DNA from: G963674505 sp964575975
Lineage (GTDB): Bacteria > Desulfobacterota > Desulfobacteria > Desulfobacterales > SKZT01
DNA: 19,829 nucleotides
Direction of reading: 5' to 3'
Assembly (NCBI GenBank): GCA_964575975.1
Contig: CAZNTU010000096.1
Span: forward strand, 1 to 19,829
A program made the translations under genes and the position numbers. Below, in pieces: positions 6,895 to 14,996 of the stretch (positions are counted from its first letter, which is position 1; each line of letters opens with the position of its first letter). Under the pieces are notes generated by a model, which saw only the letters and a program-made list of their open reading frames with translations, did no database searches and was not told where the DNA came from.

Positions 6895-9174
6895 ATGTCG
6901 GAAGATCAAGCTTTGGCGTACGAGGGAGTCGAGCAACTGTCCCTGGAGGATTTCGTCAAACCTTCGTACTTGAACTATTCCATGTACGTGATCATGGACC
7001 GGGCGCTTCCGTTCATCGGAGACGGGCTGAAGCCCGTACAAAGGCGCATTGTTTACGCCATGAGCGAACTCGGGCTTCGCAACACGGCCAAGCACAAGAA
7101 GTCGGCCCGCACGGTGGGCGACGTGCTGGGCAAATACCATCCCCACGGGGACACGGCCTGCTACGAGGCTATGGTACTCATGGCCCAGGATTTTTCGTAC
7201 CGGTACCCCCTCATCGACGGCCAGGGCAACTGGGGTTCCATCGCGTCGCCCAAGGAGTTCGCCGCGATGCGGTACACGGAGGCCCGGCTTTCTCCCTACG
7301 CCGACATTTTCCTCTCGGAGCTGTCCATGGGAACGGTGGACTGGATTCCCAATTTCGACGGCACCTTGCAAGAGCCCCAAACCATGCCCGCGAGACTTCC
7401 CAATATCTTGCTCAACGGCGGCTCCGGCATCGCGGTGGGCATGGCCACGGACATTCCTCCACACAACTTGAACGAGATCGTCGAAGCTTGTGTCTTCCTG
7501 ATCGACCATTCCGACGCGGGAATCGAAGAGATTTGCGAAATCGTGCAAGGCCCCGACTTTCCCACCGGCGCCGAAATCGTCACACCCCGGCAGGAGATCG
7601 CCGAAATCTACAGGACCGGCAACGGCATGCTCCGCATGAGGGCGACCTACGAGTACGAAAACGGCGATATCGTCGTCACCTCCCTGCCCTACCAAGTCTC
7701 GGCGGAAAAGGTCATCGAGCAGATCGCCGCGCTGATGGCCGCCAAGAAGCTTCCCATGGTCTCCGACGTCCGCGACCTCTCCGACCAGGACGAGCCCACC
7801 CGCATCGTCATCACTCTCCGGTCCAACCGGGTTGACAAGGACGCCCTCGTCGGTCATCTTCTGGCGACCACGGAACTGGAAAAGGGACACAAGGTCAACA
7901 TGACTGTAATCGGGCTCAACCGAAAGCCCCAGTCCCTCGGTCTCGTCGAGATTTTGAAGCAATGGATCGAATTCAGAACCACGACAGTCACTCGCAGGCT
8001 CGAGTTCCGCCTGAACAAGATCAACGAGCGTCTGCACATCCTCGAGGGACTTCTGATCGCCTATCTCAATATCGACGAGGTCATTCGCATCATCCGGAAA
8101 AACGACGATCCCAAGCCGGTGCTGATGAAGAAATTCGGCCTGAGCGACATCCAGGCCGAAGCCATATTGCAGATTCGTCTGCGCCAACTGGCCCGCCTGG
8201 AAGAGATCAAGATCAAGAAGGAAAAGGAGGACCTGGAGAAGGAAAAGGATTTTATCGAAAAAAACCTTGCTTCGAAGCAGAGGATGAAAACGCTGATCAA
8301 AAAGGAGCTTCGGGCCGACGCCAAGCAATACGGCGACGACCGCCGGACCAAAATCGTGGAGCGAAAGGAAGCTAAAGCCATCAAGGAGGTGGAACTGACC
8401 CCGGCGGAACCGGTGACGGTGGTACTGTCGGCCGGCGGATGGGTCCGCGCCGCCAAGGGGCACGCCGTGGACGGGACCAACTTGAGCTATAAGGCGGGCG
8501 ACGAATTCCTGTGCGCCGCACAGGGAAAAACCAACCAACTCGCGATTTTCATGGACACGACCGGACGGTCGTACGCGCTTCCCGCAAGCAGTTTTCCCTC
8601 GGCAAGAGGGCAGGGAGAGCCTCTGACCGGGCGCCTGGCGCCGCCTGAAGGCGCGCGGTTCAACGCGGTGCTCATGGGCAAGCCGGACAGAAAGCTTCTG
8701 CTTGCCAGCGACGCCGGGTACGGCTTTGTAACGGAGCTTTCCAACCTGGTGGCGAAAAACACCAAAGGCAAAGCCATCCTCAGCATTCCCAGAGGTGCCG
8801 AACCTCTCGCGCCCTTGCTCTTCGAAAACGTAGAGACCGACCTCCTTGCGGTGGTGACCGCCCAAGGGCGCATGCTCGTCATCGAAATAAACGACCTGCC
8901 GGAACTCCCCAAGGGAAAAGGCAACAAAATAATCCAGATTACCCCGAAACAGTTCAAAAAGCGGGACGACTACATAAAGCTCCTGGCCGTATTCTCTTCC
9001 GGAGATTCGATGAAAATCCACGCCGGGAAACAAGCCATGAAACTGACTCCCGGCAATATTTCCGAATTCGTCGGAAAACGGGGGCTTCGGGGAAAAAAAC
9101 TCCCGCGCGGATATCAAAAGGTCGATCGGATCGAAATCGTTCGAGAGGAACCGGAAACCGCAGTCGAAAATTGA
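6895..9174 (+). CDS. parC: DNA topoisomerase IV subunit A
   Basis: ParC, the DNA-cleaving subunit of topoisomerase IV; 759 residues against 752 in E. coli. The catalytic tyrosine is Tyr127 in AAMRYTEARLS, preceded by the winged-helix region KYHPHGDTACYEAMV. The quinolone-contact positions equivalent to E. coli Ser80 and Glu84 are Thr87 and Glu91. A coiled-coil tower follows at about 360-480, with a Lys/Glu-rich stretch, and then a beta-pinwheel C-terminal domain at about 500-755. I see no GyrA box (QRRGGKG), which supports ParC over GyrA, as does the ParE neighbour. AAGGAG lies seven to eight bases before the ATG. It ends close to the convergent MBL-fold gene, and no clear terminator is visible between 9175 and 9258. 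Confidence 0.95.
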   Translation: MSEDQALAYEGVEQLSLEDFVKPSYLNYSMYVIMDRALPFIGDGLKPVQRRIVYAMSELGLRNTAKHKKSARTVGDVLGKYHPHGDTACYEAMVLMAQDFSYRYPLIDGQGNWGSIASPKEFAAMRYTEARLSPYADIFLSELSMGTVDWIPNFDGTLQEPQTMPARLPNILLNGGSGIAVGMATDIPPHNLNEIVEACVFLIDHSDAGIEEICEIVQGPDFPTGAEIVTPRQEIAEIYRTGNGMLRMRATYEYENGDIVVTSLPYQVSAEKVIEQIAALMAAKKLPMVSDVRDLSDQDEPTRIVITLRSNRVDKDALVGHLLATTELEKGHKVNMTVIGLNRKPQSLGLVEILKQWIEFRTTTVTRRLEFRLNKINERLHILEGLLIAYLNIDEVIRIIRKNDDPKPVLMKKFGLSDIQAEAILQIRLRQLARLEEIKIKKEKEDLEKEKDFIEKNLASKQRMKTLIKKELRADAKQYGDDRRTKIVERKEAKAIKEVELTPAEPVTVVLSAGGWVRAAKGHAVDGTNLSYKAGDEFLCAAQGKTNQLAIFMDTTGRSYALPASSFPSARGQGEPLTGRLAPPEGARFNAVLMGKPDRKLLLASDAGYGFVTELSNLVAKNTKGKAILSIPRGAEPLAPLLFENVETDLLAVVTAQGRMLVIEINDLPELPKGKGNKIIQITPKQFKKRDDYIKLLAVFSSGDSMKIHAGKQAMKLTPGNISEFVGKRGLRGKKLPRGYQKVDRIEIVREEPETAVEN

Positions 9175-9258
9175 TAATTGGATACGCCGGCAAACTTGCG
9201 GAGACGAAAATGGAGCCGGAAGACAATAGGACAGTCTCCCGCATTCTACGAGACAATT

Positions 9259-10156
9259 CTATCCGAGCAAATTTTCCCTTTCCATCAGCGGAACGTGGGC
9301 CATTATGGATCTATCGACGATCAGGTTTGCCGCGAAAGGAGGCAACCCGAGCTTGTTGACCGTCTTGGCGCAAAGCTCCATGGGAGCTATAGGAATTGCT
9401 GGATTCGCGGGATCGGGCCCCCGCAATTCCCTGGCCGGCTCGACCACGGCTTCGTGGATCGTTTGAAGATATCCGAGCCCATCCTCGAAGGCCTTCCCTA
9501 TCGCGGCGCCTTCCTTGGGGGCGTCCCACGACGAAAATAAAATTTTCACTTTTCCTACATCCATCAACTTGCGAATCGAAAGGACGCTGGCGTCCACATC
9601 CTCGTATATCGGCATGTTACCGGGCTGTGGAATGGCGTCTCCGCAAAACAGCGCGCCCGAGGCCGGCTCGAAAAGAGAGACGGAACCCGAGGAATGCCCG
9701 TCGGTATGGAAAACCCTAAAGCGCACACTATCTTCCAATTCGATCAAGTCGCCGTCCTCCAATATCGTATCGACATCGACGGAACCTCCCACCAAAGCGT
9801 CGAAACCGGGAACAGGCCTTGCCTCGTATTGAATCCGGACATCCTCGATCCACTCCTTCTCGGCACTGTGGGCATACACTCGGCAATCGCTTTGATCCTT
9901 CAATAGTTTCGCGCCTCCGACATGGTCCGGATGCGAATGGGTGAGAACGATGGAGGCGATTTCCGTCCTCCCCCTCCCCCGCCCGTTCCACGGCTTTGAA
10001 AATCGCCTCTTCCCCGCCCTTCACTCCAGTATCCACCAAATGGACTCGCTCGCCGAAAACCGCGTACGCGTAAACAAACCTGTCGATCGCAATCCCAGGA
10101 CTCGCCGGGATTTTGAAGGGGATTTTTATGGCTTCGACAAAATCGCTTTCCCTCAA
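9259..10156 (-). pseudogene. MBL-fold metallo-hydrolase, split by a one-base frameshift
   Basis: A metallo-beta-lactamase-fold hydrolase (glyoxalase II-like superfamily) that reads as one protein of about 298 residues only if one base is removed. The 5' part (10156 to about 9970) gives the N-terminus through VHLVDTGVKGGEEAIFKAVERAG; the rest lies in another frame, giving EIASIVLTHSHPDHVGG, the HxHxDH zinc site, then HTDGHSSGS and LFCGDAI with further ligands. The shift maps to a run on the minus strand of GGGGGAGGGGG (plus 9970-9980); losing one G restores the frame. The start is TTG at 10156, with AAGGAG eight bases upstream overlapping the TAA of the protease gene, so it is the last gene of the operon. 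It may be a real pseudogene, a phase-variable gene or a sequencing error. The substrate is unknown. Confidence 0.85.
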
Positions 10157-10168
10157 TTTGCTTTCTCC

Positions 10169-11743
10169 TTATTCGAATCCGGTTTTTCGTTCCTGCTCGG
10201 TTTTTTTGCTGGGGGGGTTCGGGGAGTCTGGAACGCTTTGGTCCGTCGCCGGCTTTTGCTCGGACGGGGCCGAATGTAGAATTTGGCTCATCAAGTCCTG
10301 GGCGGCCCTGGAGATCAGCTCCTCCACGGGACCGTCGCTATGGAGATCGGATTCGATGCTCGCGCGGTCTATGGTCCTTTTTTCGTCCTGGTATCTGAAG
10401 TCCCTGATCGCGACCTTCAGATTGGAGCAATAACTCTGCTTTTCCTCTTCCCAGGATTCCTCTATCCTCAAAACGACCACTTGGCCGGAAATTTCGATTT
10501 TTTCCTCCGGATAGATACGGCGATTTCGCTCGGCGAAAAAAGTCTTGAGCTTTTTCTCCAACGCTTGGGATATTCGCGAGTTCAGACGACTCCTTCCGAT
10601 CATGTCCACCACGATCGGCGATCGTTCCTCGACTTTTAAGCTATCATCGTCCGCAGGTCCAGGCTGTTGCTTTCCCCCTGTTTTCGGACCGGTTGCGGCC
10701 TCGACGGTTTCCATCGGGTTGGTTTCCGGTAATTCGGCAGGCGGGTCTTCGATTCCCGAAGCCTCCGAGGCACTCCCCGGCTCCGCTTGCGCCGCAGCCG
10801 TCGCCTGGCCGTCAATGCCATTTCCTTCGTCAGTATCCTTCTTTCCGTCGAAATGATTTTCGTCGGCTTCGAATTGTTCCGCGACTTTCTTCGCGGGCAC
10901 GCCGCCGGTCCAAGATTCTCCCGCCTTGATACCCGTTTCCGAAGAAGTTCGCGTTTCCATCGCGACATGTGCAGGAGCGAATCCATTGTTTTTCCATATT
11001 GCCATCGTCACGGATGCGGAGAAGACTAAAAGCAGAAACAACATATAAACAGGCGAAAAGAACTTATTGGAACCTGGTTTTTCATTCGCCGCATTCCTTG
11101 CCGGAAACTTTGCGCACGCGGCGTTTTCCGATTCGAACAGAATATCGATGGCTTCCGCCACGCTGCGGACCGCGCGGGCCTTGATACCTTTCCTGGCTAT
11201 ATATTGGCGCAACTTCGGAGAAACCTCGTCGTCGTTTTCGGAGGGATACAATATCCACCCTCCCGGCGGAATGACGATCACGGCGGCCTTCAGCTTCGAC
11301 TCGATCCCCCGGACTCCTTTCACGGGGCCGCCGTTGTCGCTGCTTTGGACGATACCGGTGGCCGCAACAGGTCCGGGGTCTTTTTGCACGAGCCTTTTGG
11401 CCAACGCGACTGCGAAAGCCAATCCCCCGCTCTCCCCGGTGACCGGGCTTGCAATGTCGAAATCGAAACCGGCCACCACGGAACCGAGATCCTTCTTGAA
11501 ACGGGAGATCGCCTCGTATGCGGCTCCGGCCGCTCTTCTGGCCGAATGCGTCACCGTGCCCTCCACTTCGGTCACGACATACGCGTCGATGGGCCGAAGG
11601 CTTTCCCGGGGCGGCGAAAAAAGAGACAGACCTACCACGACTCCGTTTCCACTTTCGAACAGCATCCAGGTTTTTGAAAATCCGTTTTGGTACGAGTTGT
11701 CGGACATGACATCCACTTTACGAATAGTTTCACGGTTCATCAT
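10169..11743 (-). CDS. Membrane-tethered Lon-type (S16) serine protease
   Basis: A 524-residue protein not assigned to a named family as a whole. Residues about 30-205 match the Lon proteolytic domain: Ser105 in VTGESGGLAF (Lon GPSAG), ATGIV (Lon MTGEI), and Lys150 in GIESKLKAA (Lon GGLKEKLLAA), giving a 45-residue Ser-Lys spacing against 43 in E. coli Lon, plus the IPP and YPSEN strands. There is no AAA+ ATPase domain. One membrane helix spans about 230-250, with more positive charge before it, so the protease should face the cytoplasm. A Glu/Pro/Ala-rich linker (about 255-370) leads to a predicted periplasmic alpha/beta domain (about 375-490) and a Pro/Lys tail. The start is uncertain: ATG 11743 lacks a ribosome site, and ATG 11707 is an alternative. 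It lies 25 bases after the anti-sigma-like gene. Confidence 0.8.
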   Translation of the reverse strand: MMNRETIRKVDVMSDNSYQNGFSKTWMLFESGNGVVVGLSLFSPPRESLRPIDAYVVTEVEGTVTHSARRAAGAAYEAISRFKKDLGSVVAGFDFDIASPVTGESGGLAFAVALAKRLVQKDPGPVAATGIVQSSDNGGPVKGVRGIESKLKAAVIVIPPGGWILYPSENDDEVSPKLRQYIARKGIKARAVRSVAEAIDILFESENAACAKFPARNAANEKPGSNKFFSPVYMLFLLLVFSASVTMAIWKNNGFAPAHVAMETRTSSETGIKAGESWTGGVPAKKVAEQFEADENHFDGKKDTDEGNGIDGQATAAAQAEPGSASEASGIEDPPAELPETNPMETVEAATGPKTGGKQQPGPADDDSLKVEERSPIVVDMIGRSRLNSRISQALEKKLKTFFAERNRRIYPEEKIEISGQVVVLRIEESWEEEKQSYCSNLKVAIRDFRYQDEKRTIDRASIESDLHSDGPVEELISRAAQDLMSQILHSAPSEQKPATDQSVPDSPNPPSKKTEQERKTGFE

Positions 11744-11753
11744 TCACGGTTCA
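11729..11753 (-). repeat. 11-bp tandem direct repeat across protease start
   Basis: TGAACCGTGAA on the minus strand occurs twice (plus 11743-11753 and 11729-11739), separated by three bases, a period of 14. It straddles the annotated start codon of the Lon-like gene. It may be a protein-binding site or a small duplication that disturbed the original ribosome site. Confidence 0.6.
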
Positions 11754-11768
11754 GTTCGTCGGACCTTT

Positions 11769-12332
11769 TTATTCCACAACCACGGTCCACTTGGCAAGAT
11801 CGACTTTCGGCAGCCTTTCGATTTTGCGCGCGAGCCTTCCCTGGCGAATCGCCCCCTGCAGGAGCACCCGCCCCGCGTTGTCGCTCACGGTCGCCCGCCG
11901 CCCTTCCATTTCGGCGCCCACGCCCGATATCACTTCCAACGTGACCATCCCGCTATCCGGATCTCCCATGCGGGGAAGCACCCCCAGCACGAATCTTCCG
12001 CAGGAGCTTTTCAAGCTGAGGGCTTCCAGGGACTTGTCCGTGGCGGCCGCCTCCAGCTTGCCCCAAGAAACGATCTTTTCGTCATCGTACGATTCGCCCT
12101 CGTTCAGGTCCGAGACCGCCCGTCTCAGTTGCGCCCATCTTCCCAGACAAACGGGGCACAAAGAAAGGTGCGACGAGTGTTTGGAATCGGCGTTCTTAAA
12201 ACCGCCGGCGAGGGCCATTTCGTACAGGATACGGTCGGAAAGATGCCCGCCTTTGCCGGCGTCTTGATCCGGCCTGAAATATTCCTCTCGCCAGATTTTC
12301 AAACAGGTTTGCAATGCTGTTTCAGAATTCAT
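11769..12332 (-). CDS. Zinc-finger anti-sigma-like protein
   Basis: A 187-residue protein encoded ten bases after the sigma factor gene. It carries His55-x3-Cys59-x2-Cys62 (HLSLCPVC), the signature of zinc-binding anti-sigma (ZAS) domains such as RsrA and ChrR, and His30, 25 residues earlier, could supply the fourth ligand; RsrA has Cys11 26 residues before His37. The preceding helix (HLSDRILYEMA) fits the same fold. The C-terminal part (about 110-187) is rich in beta-strands (FVLGVLP, TLEVISG, NAGRVLLQGAI, KWTVVVE) and has no membrane helix, so the protein should be soluble. The start ATG has GAGG nine bases upstream, overlapping the sigma stop. The function as an anti-sigma factor is inferred from motif plus neighbour. 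Confidence 0.7.
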   Translation of the reverse strand: MNSETALQTCLKIWREEYFRPDQDAGKGGHLSDRILYEMALAGGFKNADSKHSSHLSLCPVCLGRWAQLRRAVSDLNEGESYDDEKIVSWGKLEAAATDKSLEALSLKSSCGRFVLGVLPRMGDPDSGMVTLEVISGVGAEMEGRRATVSDNAGRVLLQGAIRQGRLARKIERLPKVDLAKWTVVVE

Positions 12333-12342
12333 GTTTTTTTCC

Positions 12343-13107
12343 TCATTCGAATAATTGGCTGAATTCCTTCAAGTTCCACCCCTGCCTTTCCAGGCACTCC
12401 TTCATCATTTTTTGCGCGGCCTCCTGCCTGTTCGCGACGGTCTGGAGGGAACAATCCATGGCCTCGGCCAGCTCCTTCAGCTTCACGTCCTCCAATACCC
12501 GTCCCAGAAGGACCAAACGAAAATCGTCGGAGGGAAGCTTTTCGAGGCACGTCTGAATGGTAGCCGCCAATTCTTTTCTGAGCAGGACATTCTCGGCACC
12601 GGGACCCCAGTCCCGGATAATTTCCCCCTGCGAGGAACAGTTCTCTTCGTCGCCTCTTTCGACGTTCTCCCTCGCCTGCACCATGCCGACCACCTGACCC
12701 GAAACTCTTCGAACCTCTTCCAGCCTCCATCCCAGCTTCTTCGCCAGTTTTTCGTCGTCGGCCTCCTCGCCTTCCCTGAAAAAGAATTCCTTCGCCTTTT
12801 TCAGTGCATTGCGTTTCCTCGCCAACTCTTGGGAGGTGCGAACGATTGGCTGCGTCCTGATCTGGTCCAGCATGGCACCCCTGATTCGCATGGAAGCGAA
12901 AGCAAGGAAAGGAACGCCCTGTGTCTCGTCGAATCTTTTTTTCGCCTCCAAAAGTCCCGCGACCCCCAGATGAACCAATTCGTGAAACTCGATCTGACCG
13001 TCGGGACCCGCCGGACAAAACCGTTTGTAGACTTTCTTTGCAATATTGTCCACGAGAGCTTTCTCCCGCTTGGTTACCATGACAGTTACACCGGTTGAAC
13101 CGTTCAC
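12343..13107 (-). CDS. RNA polymerase sigma factor, FliA-type (group 3)
   Basis: A 254-residue alternative sigma factor. Region 2 spans about residues 14-86, including GLLEAKKRFDETQGVPFLAF and ASMRIRGAMLDQIR, closely like FliA (SYASIRIRGAMLDELR). A region 3 segment (about 90-140, with EKLAKKLGWRLEEV) is present, so it is not an ECF factor. Region 4 is at about 175-235, with the helix-turn-helix LKELAEAMDCSLQTVANRQ. It should recruit RNA polymerase to a special promoter set; the target genes are unknown and no flagellar genes are nearby. The start is GTG at 13107, with AGGAGG about 11 bases upstream; the ATG at 13080 has no ribosome site. Stop and downstream ribosome site overlap, so coupling with the anti-sigma-like gene is likely. 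Confidence 0.9.
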   Translation of the reverse strand: MNGSTGVTVMVTKREKALVDNIAKKVYKRFCPAGPDGQIEFHELVHLGVAGLLEAKKRFDETQGVPFLAFASMRIRGAMLDQIRTQPIVRTSQELARKRNALKKAKEFFFREGEEADDEKLAKKLGWRLEEVRRVSGQVVGMVQARENVERGDEENCSSQGEIIRDWGPGAENVLLRKELAATIQTCLEKLPSDDFRLVLLGRVLEDVKLKELAEAMDCSLQTVANRQEAAQKMMKECLERQGWNLKEFSQLFE

Positions 13108-13142
13108 CGAGTTTTTTCCCTCCTGCGCCCTCTTATCGAAAG

Positions 13143-13175
13143 TTCTTGAAGAAATTCCAAATTATTGTTCGAACA
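13143..13175. promoter_or_regulatory. Two small palindromes between exported protein and sigma genes
   Basis: The 68-base gap holds TTCTTGAAGAA (13143-13153) and TGTTCGAACA (13166-13175), both perfect palindromes; the second abuts the stop codon of the upstream gene. They might be operators or RNA processing sites. I see no clear promoter in the gap. Confidence 0.3.
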
Positions 13176-14678
13176 CTAAGGACCCGTTACGATTTCCACT
13201 GCGGCCTCGGCGTATCCTCCCGTCTTGGAGATGCCCCTGTTTCTGATCTTTTGCTGAAGAATTCCCGCATTGGACCAATCGTCCGGGGCGATATCGCCGA
13301 AATCAAGAGGAAACGACGATGCCACTGCCCATACGATGTCCTTTCCGTAGGGTTCATCGGCAACGAGATCGTACGAGCAGCCGTCCAGGGGTAGAACCAG
13401 GGCTTTGCCGGCGGATAGTCTCGATCCGCATTCCCGGCCTTGCGCCAACGCGCCGTTTTCGTCGACGGGATACAACAGGACCGCTTCCCCGCGCGGATTT
13501 ATGTCGAACAGGTAAACGTAGGCGTCGTTGTTTATTTGTAGAATGAAGCGGATGTGCTCTCCTTTTCTATATAGAGGCTCTTTGTCGCCGTGGTCGGTCG
13601 TGATTTGGGCGGCGAGCCCTCCCTTGGATATTCCGTCCGAGCCCGGGAGCGAATGCGGCGACAGGGAGGCTGCAATCTCTTCCACGGCCGTTTTTTCCGG
13701 TGGATTGACCATGAAGTCCGGGAAAATTTCGCAAGGGATGTCAACCGAAGCGGCGGTGATCATTCTGCCCTCCATGTCGTCTATCTCGACGTTGGCGACG
13801 ACGATGTTTTTCCCTTTTCTCCACGCCTTTCCTTTCAATACGCCGTCGGCATCGACAAGGCGCGCCGTCAGGCTCGCCGGTTCGACGCTTTCCGGGTGCT
13901 TTTCGTCTTTCTGCCTTTTGGAGATGCCCCTCGTCGCCCGAGTACGCAAAACCTCGCTCGACAGCCCCCTCATCTCCTTTTTTTCGTCGATGGGCACGAA
14001 CAGAGGACTTTCGGCCATTGCCGTGCGGAACATGTCGGAAAGAAACGTCGAAAGCCCGGTCGTGTCTGTCGTTTTTCCGTCGATCACGAAAGCATCCATG
14101 AAGATCTTGCGTCCCCTGACTCTCTCCGCAGTCTTGGACTCCAGCTTTCTGGCCATCATGCGGGCGTACGATTCGCGATTCTTTTCCAAAGCGGCGGGAT
14201 CGACCTCGGAAAGAGGAATGGTTTCGGATGCCGCCGCCACCACTTCGGGTCCGTGTTCTCCAAGCCTTGTCACCTTGAAGTCCAACCCGAGATCGTCTCC
14301 CTGCCTTTGCCAAGTGCCTTGTAAAATCATATTGGAATCCTCGTCCGAACCGGGAAGAAGCACCCTCGCTCCGCGCTTGGCAAGTTGCGTGATGATTTTT
14401 CCACGGAGTTGGTCCGTCAGCAGGGCGGACAATCCGGTGGTCGATTCGTATAAATCGTGGGGGCTTACAATGACAGGTTTTCCCTCAAGCCCTCCTCGGC
14501 TTGCCAGTGTCTTGATCAACTTTTCCACCACGCTGTCGAGGTCTTTTTTCCCCCCCCATGCTTCGGCGGAACGGGAACAGATTGACAGCCAAACGCAGAA
14601 CAACGCCGCAAGAATACAACATGCGGATTTCACGGAAAAAATTCGGGGCGAAGAATCGAATTTCGGCTTAGTGTCCAT
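13176..14678 (-). CDS. Exported FlgO/CsgG-like protein with DUF4384-type C-terminus
   Basis: A 500-residue exported protein, first gene of the operon. The start chosen is ATG 14678, with AAGGAA seven bases upstream; a TTG at 14705 would add a Lys-rich leader without a ribosome site. A hydrophobic core at about 18-34 ends in SAEA, a likely signal peptidase I site after residue 40. The body holds two related copies of a FlgO/CsgG-like unit: TTGLSALLTDQLRGKI with VVAAASETIP in the first, TTGLSTFLSDMFRTAM with MITAASVDIP in the second. The C-terminal part (about 355-480) resembles DUF4384: YRKGEHIRFILQINNDAYVYLF, DINPRGEAVLLYP, then a conserved-looking VWAVAS strand. It could sense the envelope state or scaffold a surface structure; its enzymatic function, if any, is not evident. 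Confidence 0.75.
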   Translation of the reverse strand: MDTKPKFDSSPRIFSVKSACCILAALFCVWLSICSRSAEAWGGKKDLDSVVEKLIKTLASRGGLEGKPVIVSPHDLYESTTGLSALLTDQLRGKIITQLAKRGARVLLPGSDEDSNMILQGTWQRQGDDLGLDFKVTRLGEHGPEVVAAASETIPLSEVDPAALEKNRESYARMMARKLESKTAERVRGRKIFMDAFVIDGKTTDTTGLSTFLSDMFRTAMAESPLFVPIDEKKEMRGLSSEVLRTRATRGISKRQKDEKHPESVEPASLTARLVDADGVLKGKAWRKGKNIVVANVEIDDMEGRMITAASVDIPCEIFPDFMVNPPEKTAVEEIAASLSPHSLPGSDGISKGGLAAQITTDHGDKEPLYRKGEHIRFILQINNDAYVYLFDINPRGEAVLLYPVDENGALAQGRECGSRLSAGKALVLPLDGCSYDLVADEPYGKDIVWAVASSFPLDFGDIAPDDWSNAGILQQKIRNRGISKTGGYAEAAVEIVTGP

Positions 14679-14765
14679 GTTTAAGTTCCTTTTTTTCTTT
14701 TTCAAGCAGTTGTTTTCTGAATCTCGGACGACCCCCTTGTTTTACGTTCGCTGCAAATATTCAAC

Positions 14766-14794
14766 GAAATACAATAGTTTGCAGTTGGTGTCAA
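14766..14794 (-). promoter_or_regulatory. Candidate sigma-70 promoter for the sigma/protease operon
   Basis: On the minus strand TTGACA (plus 14789-14794) is a perfect -35 box, 17 bases before TATTTC (plus 14766-14771), a weak -10 with three of six matches. The predicted start lies about 80 bases before the first gene. Confidence 0.4.
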
Positions 14795-14825
14795 AAATTT
14801 TCGCCCAGCGCGAATAGGGGCTTGA

Positions 14826-14996
14826 CGGCTGATCGTAGCATATCCACCTGCTCCCCTAAACCACTACGATCCGAAAAAAGATTTCAAAAAATTGGAAAAC
14901 GAGGAACGAATCACGATAATAAACGTCGTCGTTAACAAAAAGACGTACTCCGGAAAGGTGATGCGATGGGCAAAAATCATGAAAAAATACAGGTAG
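14826..14996 (+). other. Open frame with protein-like character, no conventional start
   Basis: This frame stays open from the TGA at 14823 to the TAG at 14994 and encodes a plausible peptide (NHYDPKKDFKKLENEERI, then VNKKTYSGKVMRWAKIMKKYR in two pieces of the same chain). It has no ATG, GTG or TTG before 14892 and no ribosome site. It may be a remnant of a degraded gene. It overlaps the next ORF in another frame. The surrounding 14706-15406 stretch otherwise shows no gene I can support. Confidence 0.2.

Noticed and set aside
6721..9117. 798-codon minus-strand open frame opposite parC
   Set aside because: ParC is unmistakable on the plus strand; the antisense product has no motif or ribosome site.
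9178..9540. 120-codon plus-strand frame after parC
   Set aside because: It runs through the MBL-fold gene in antisense, with no ribosome site or recognisable content.
11067..12362. 431-codon plus-strand open frame over the protease and anti-sigma-like genes
   Set aside because: Both minus-strand genes have family motifs and good spacing; this frame is a Ser/Pro/Arg-rich shadow.
13528..14817. 429-codon plus-strand frame opposite the exported protein gene
   Set aside because: The minus-strand gene has a signal peptide, ribosome site and internal repeats; the plus frame has none.
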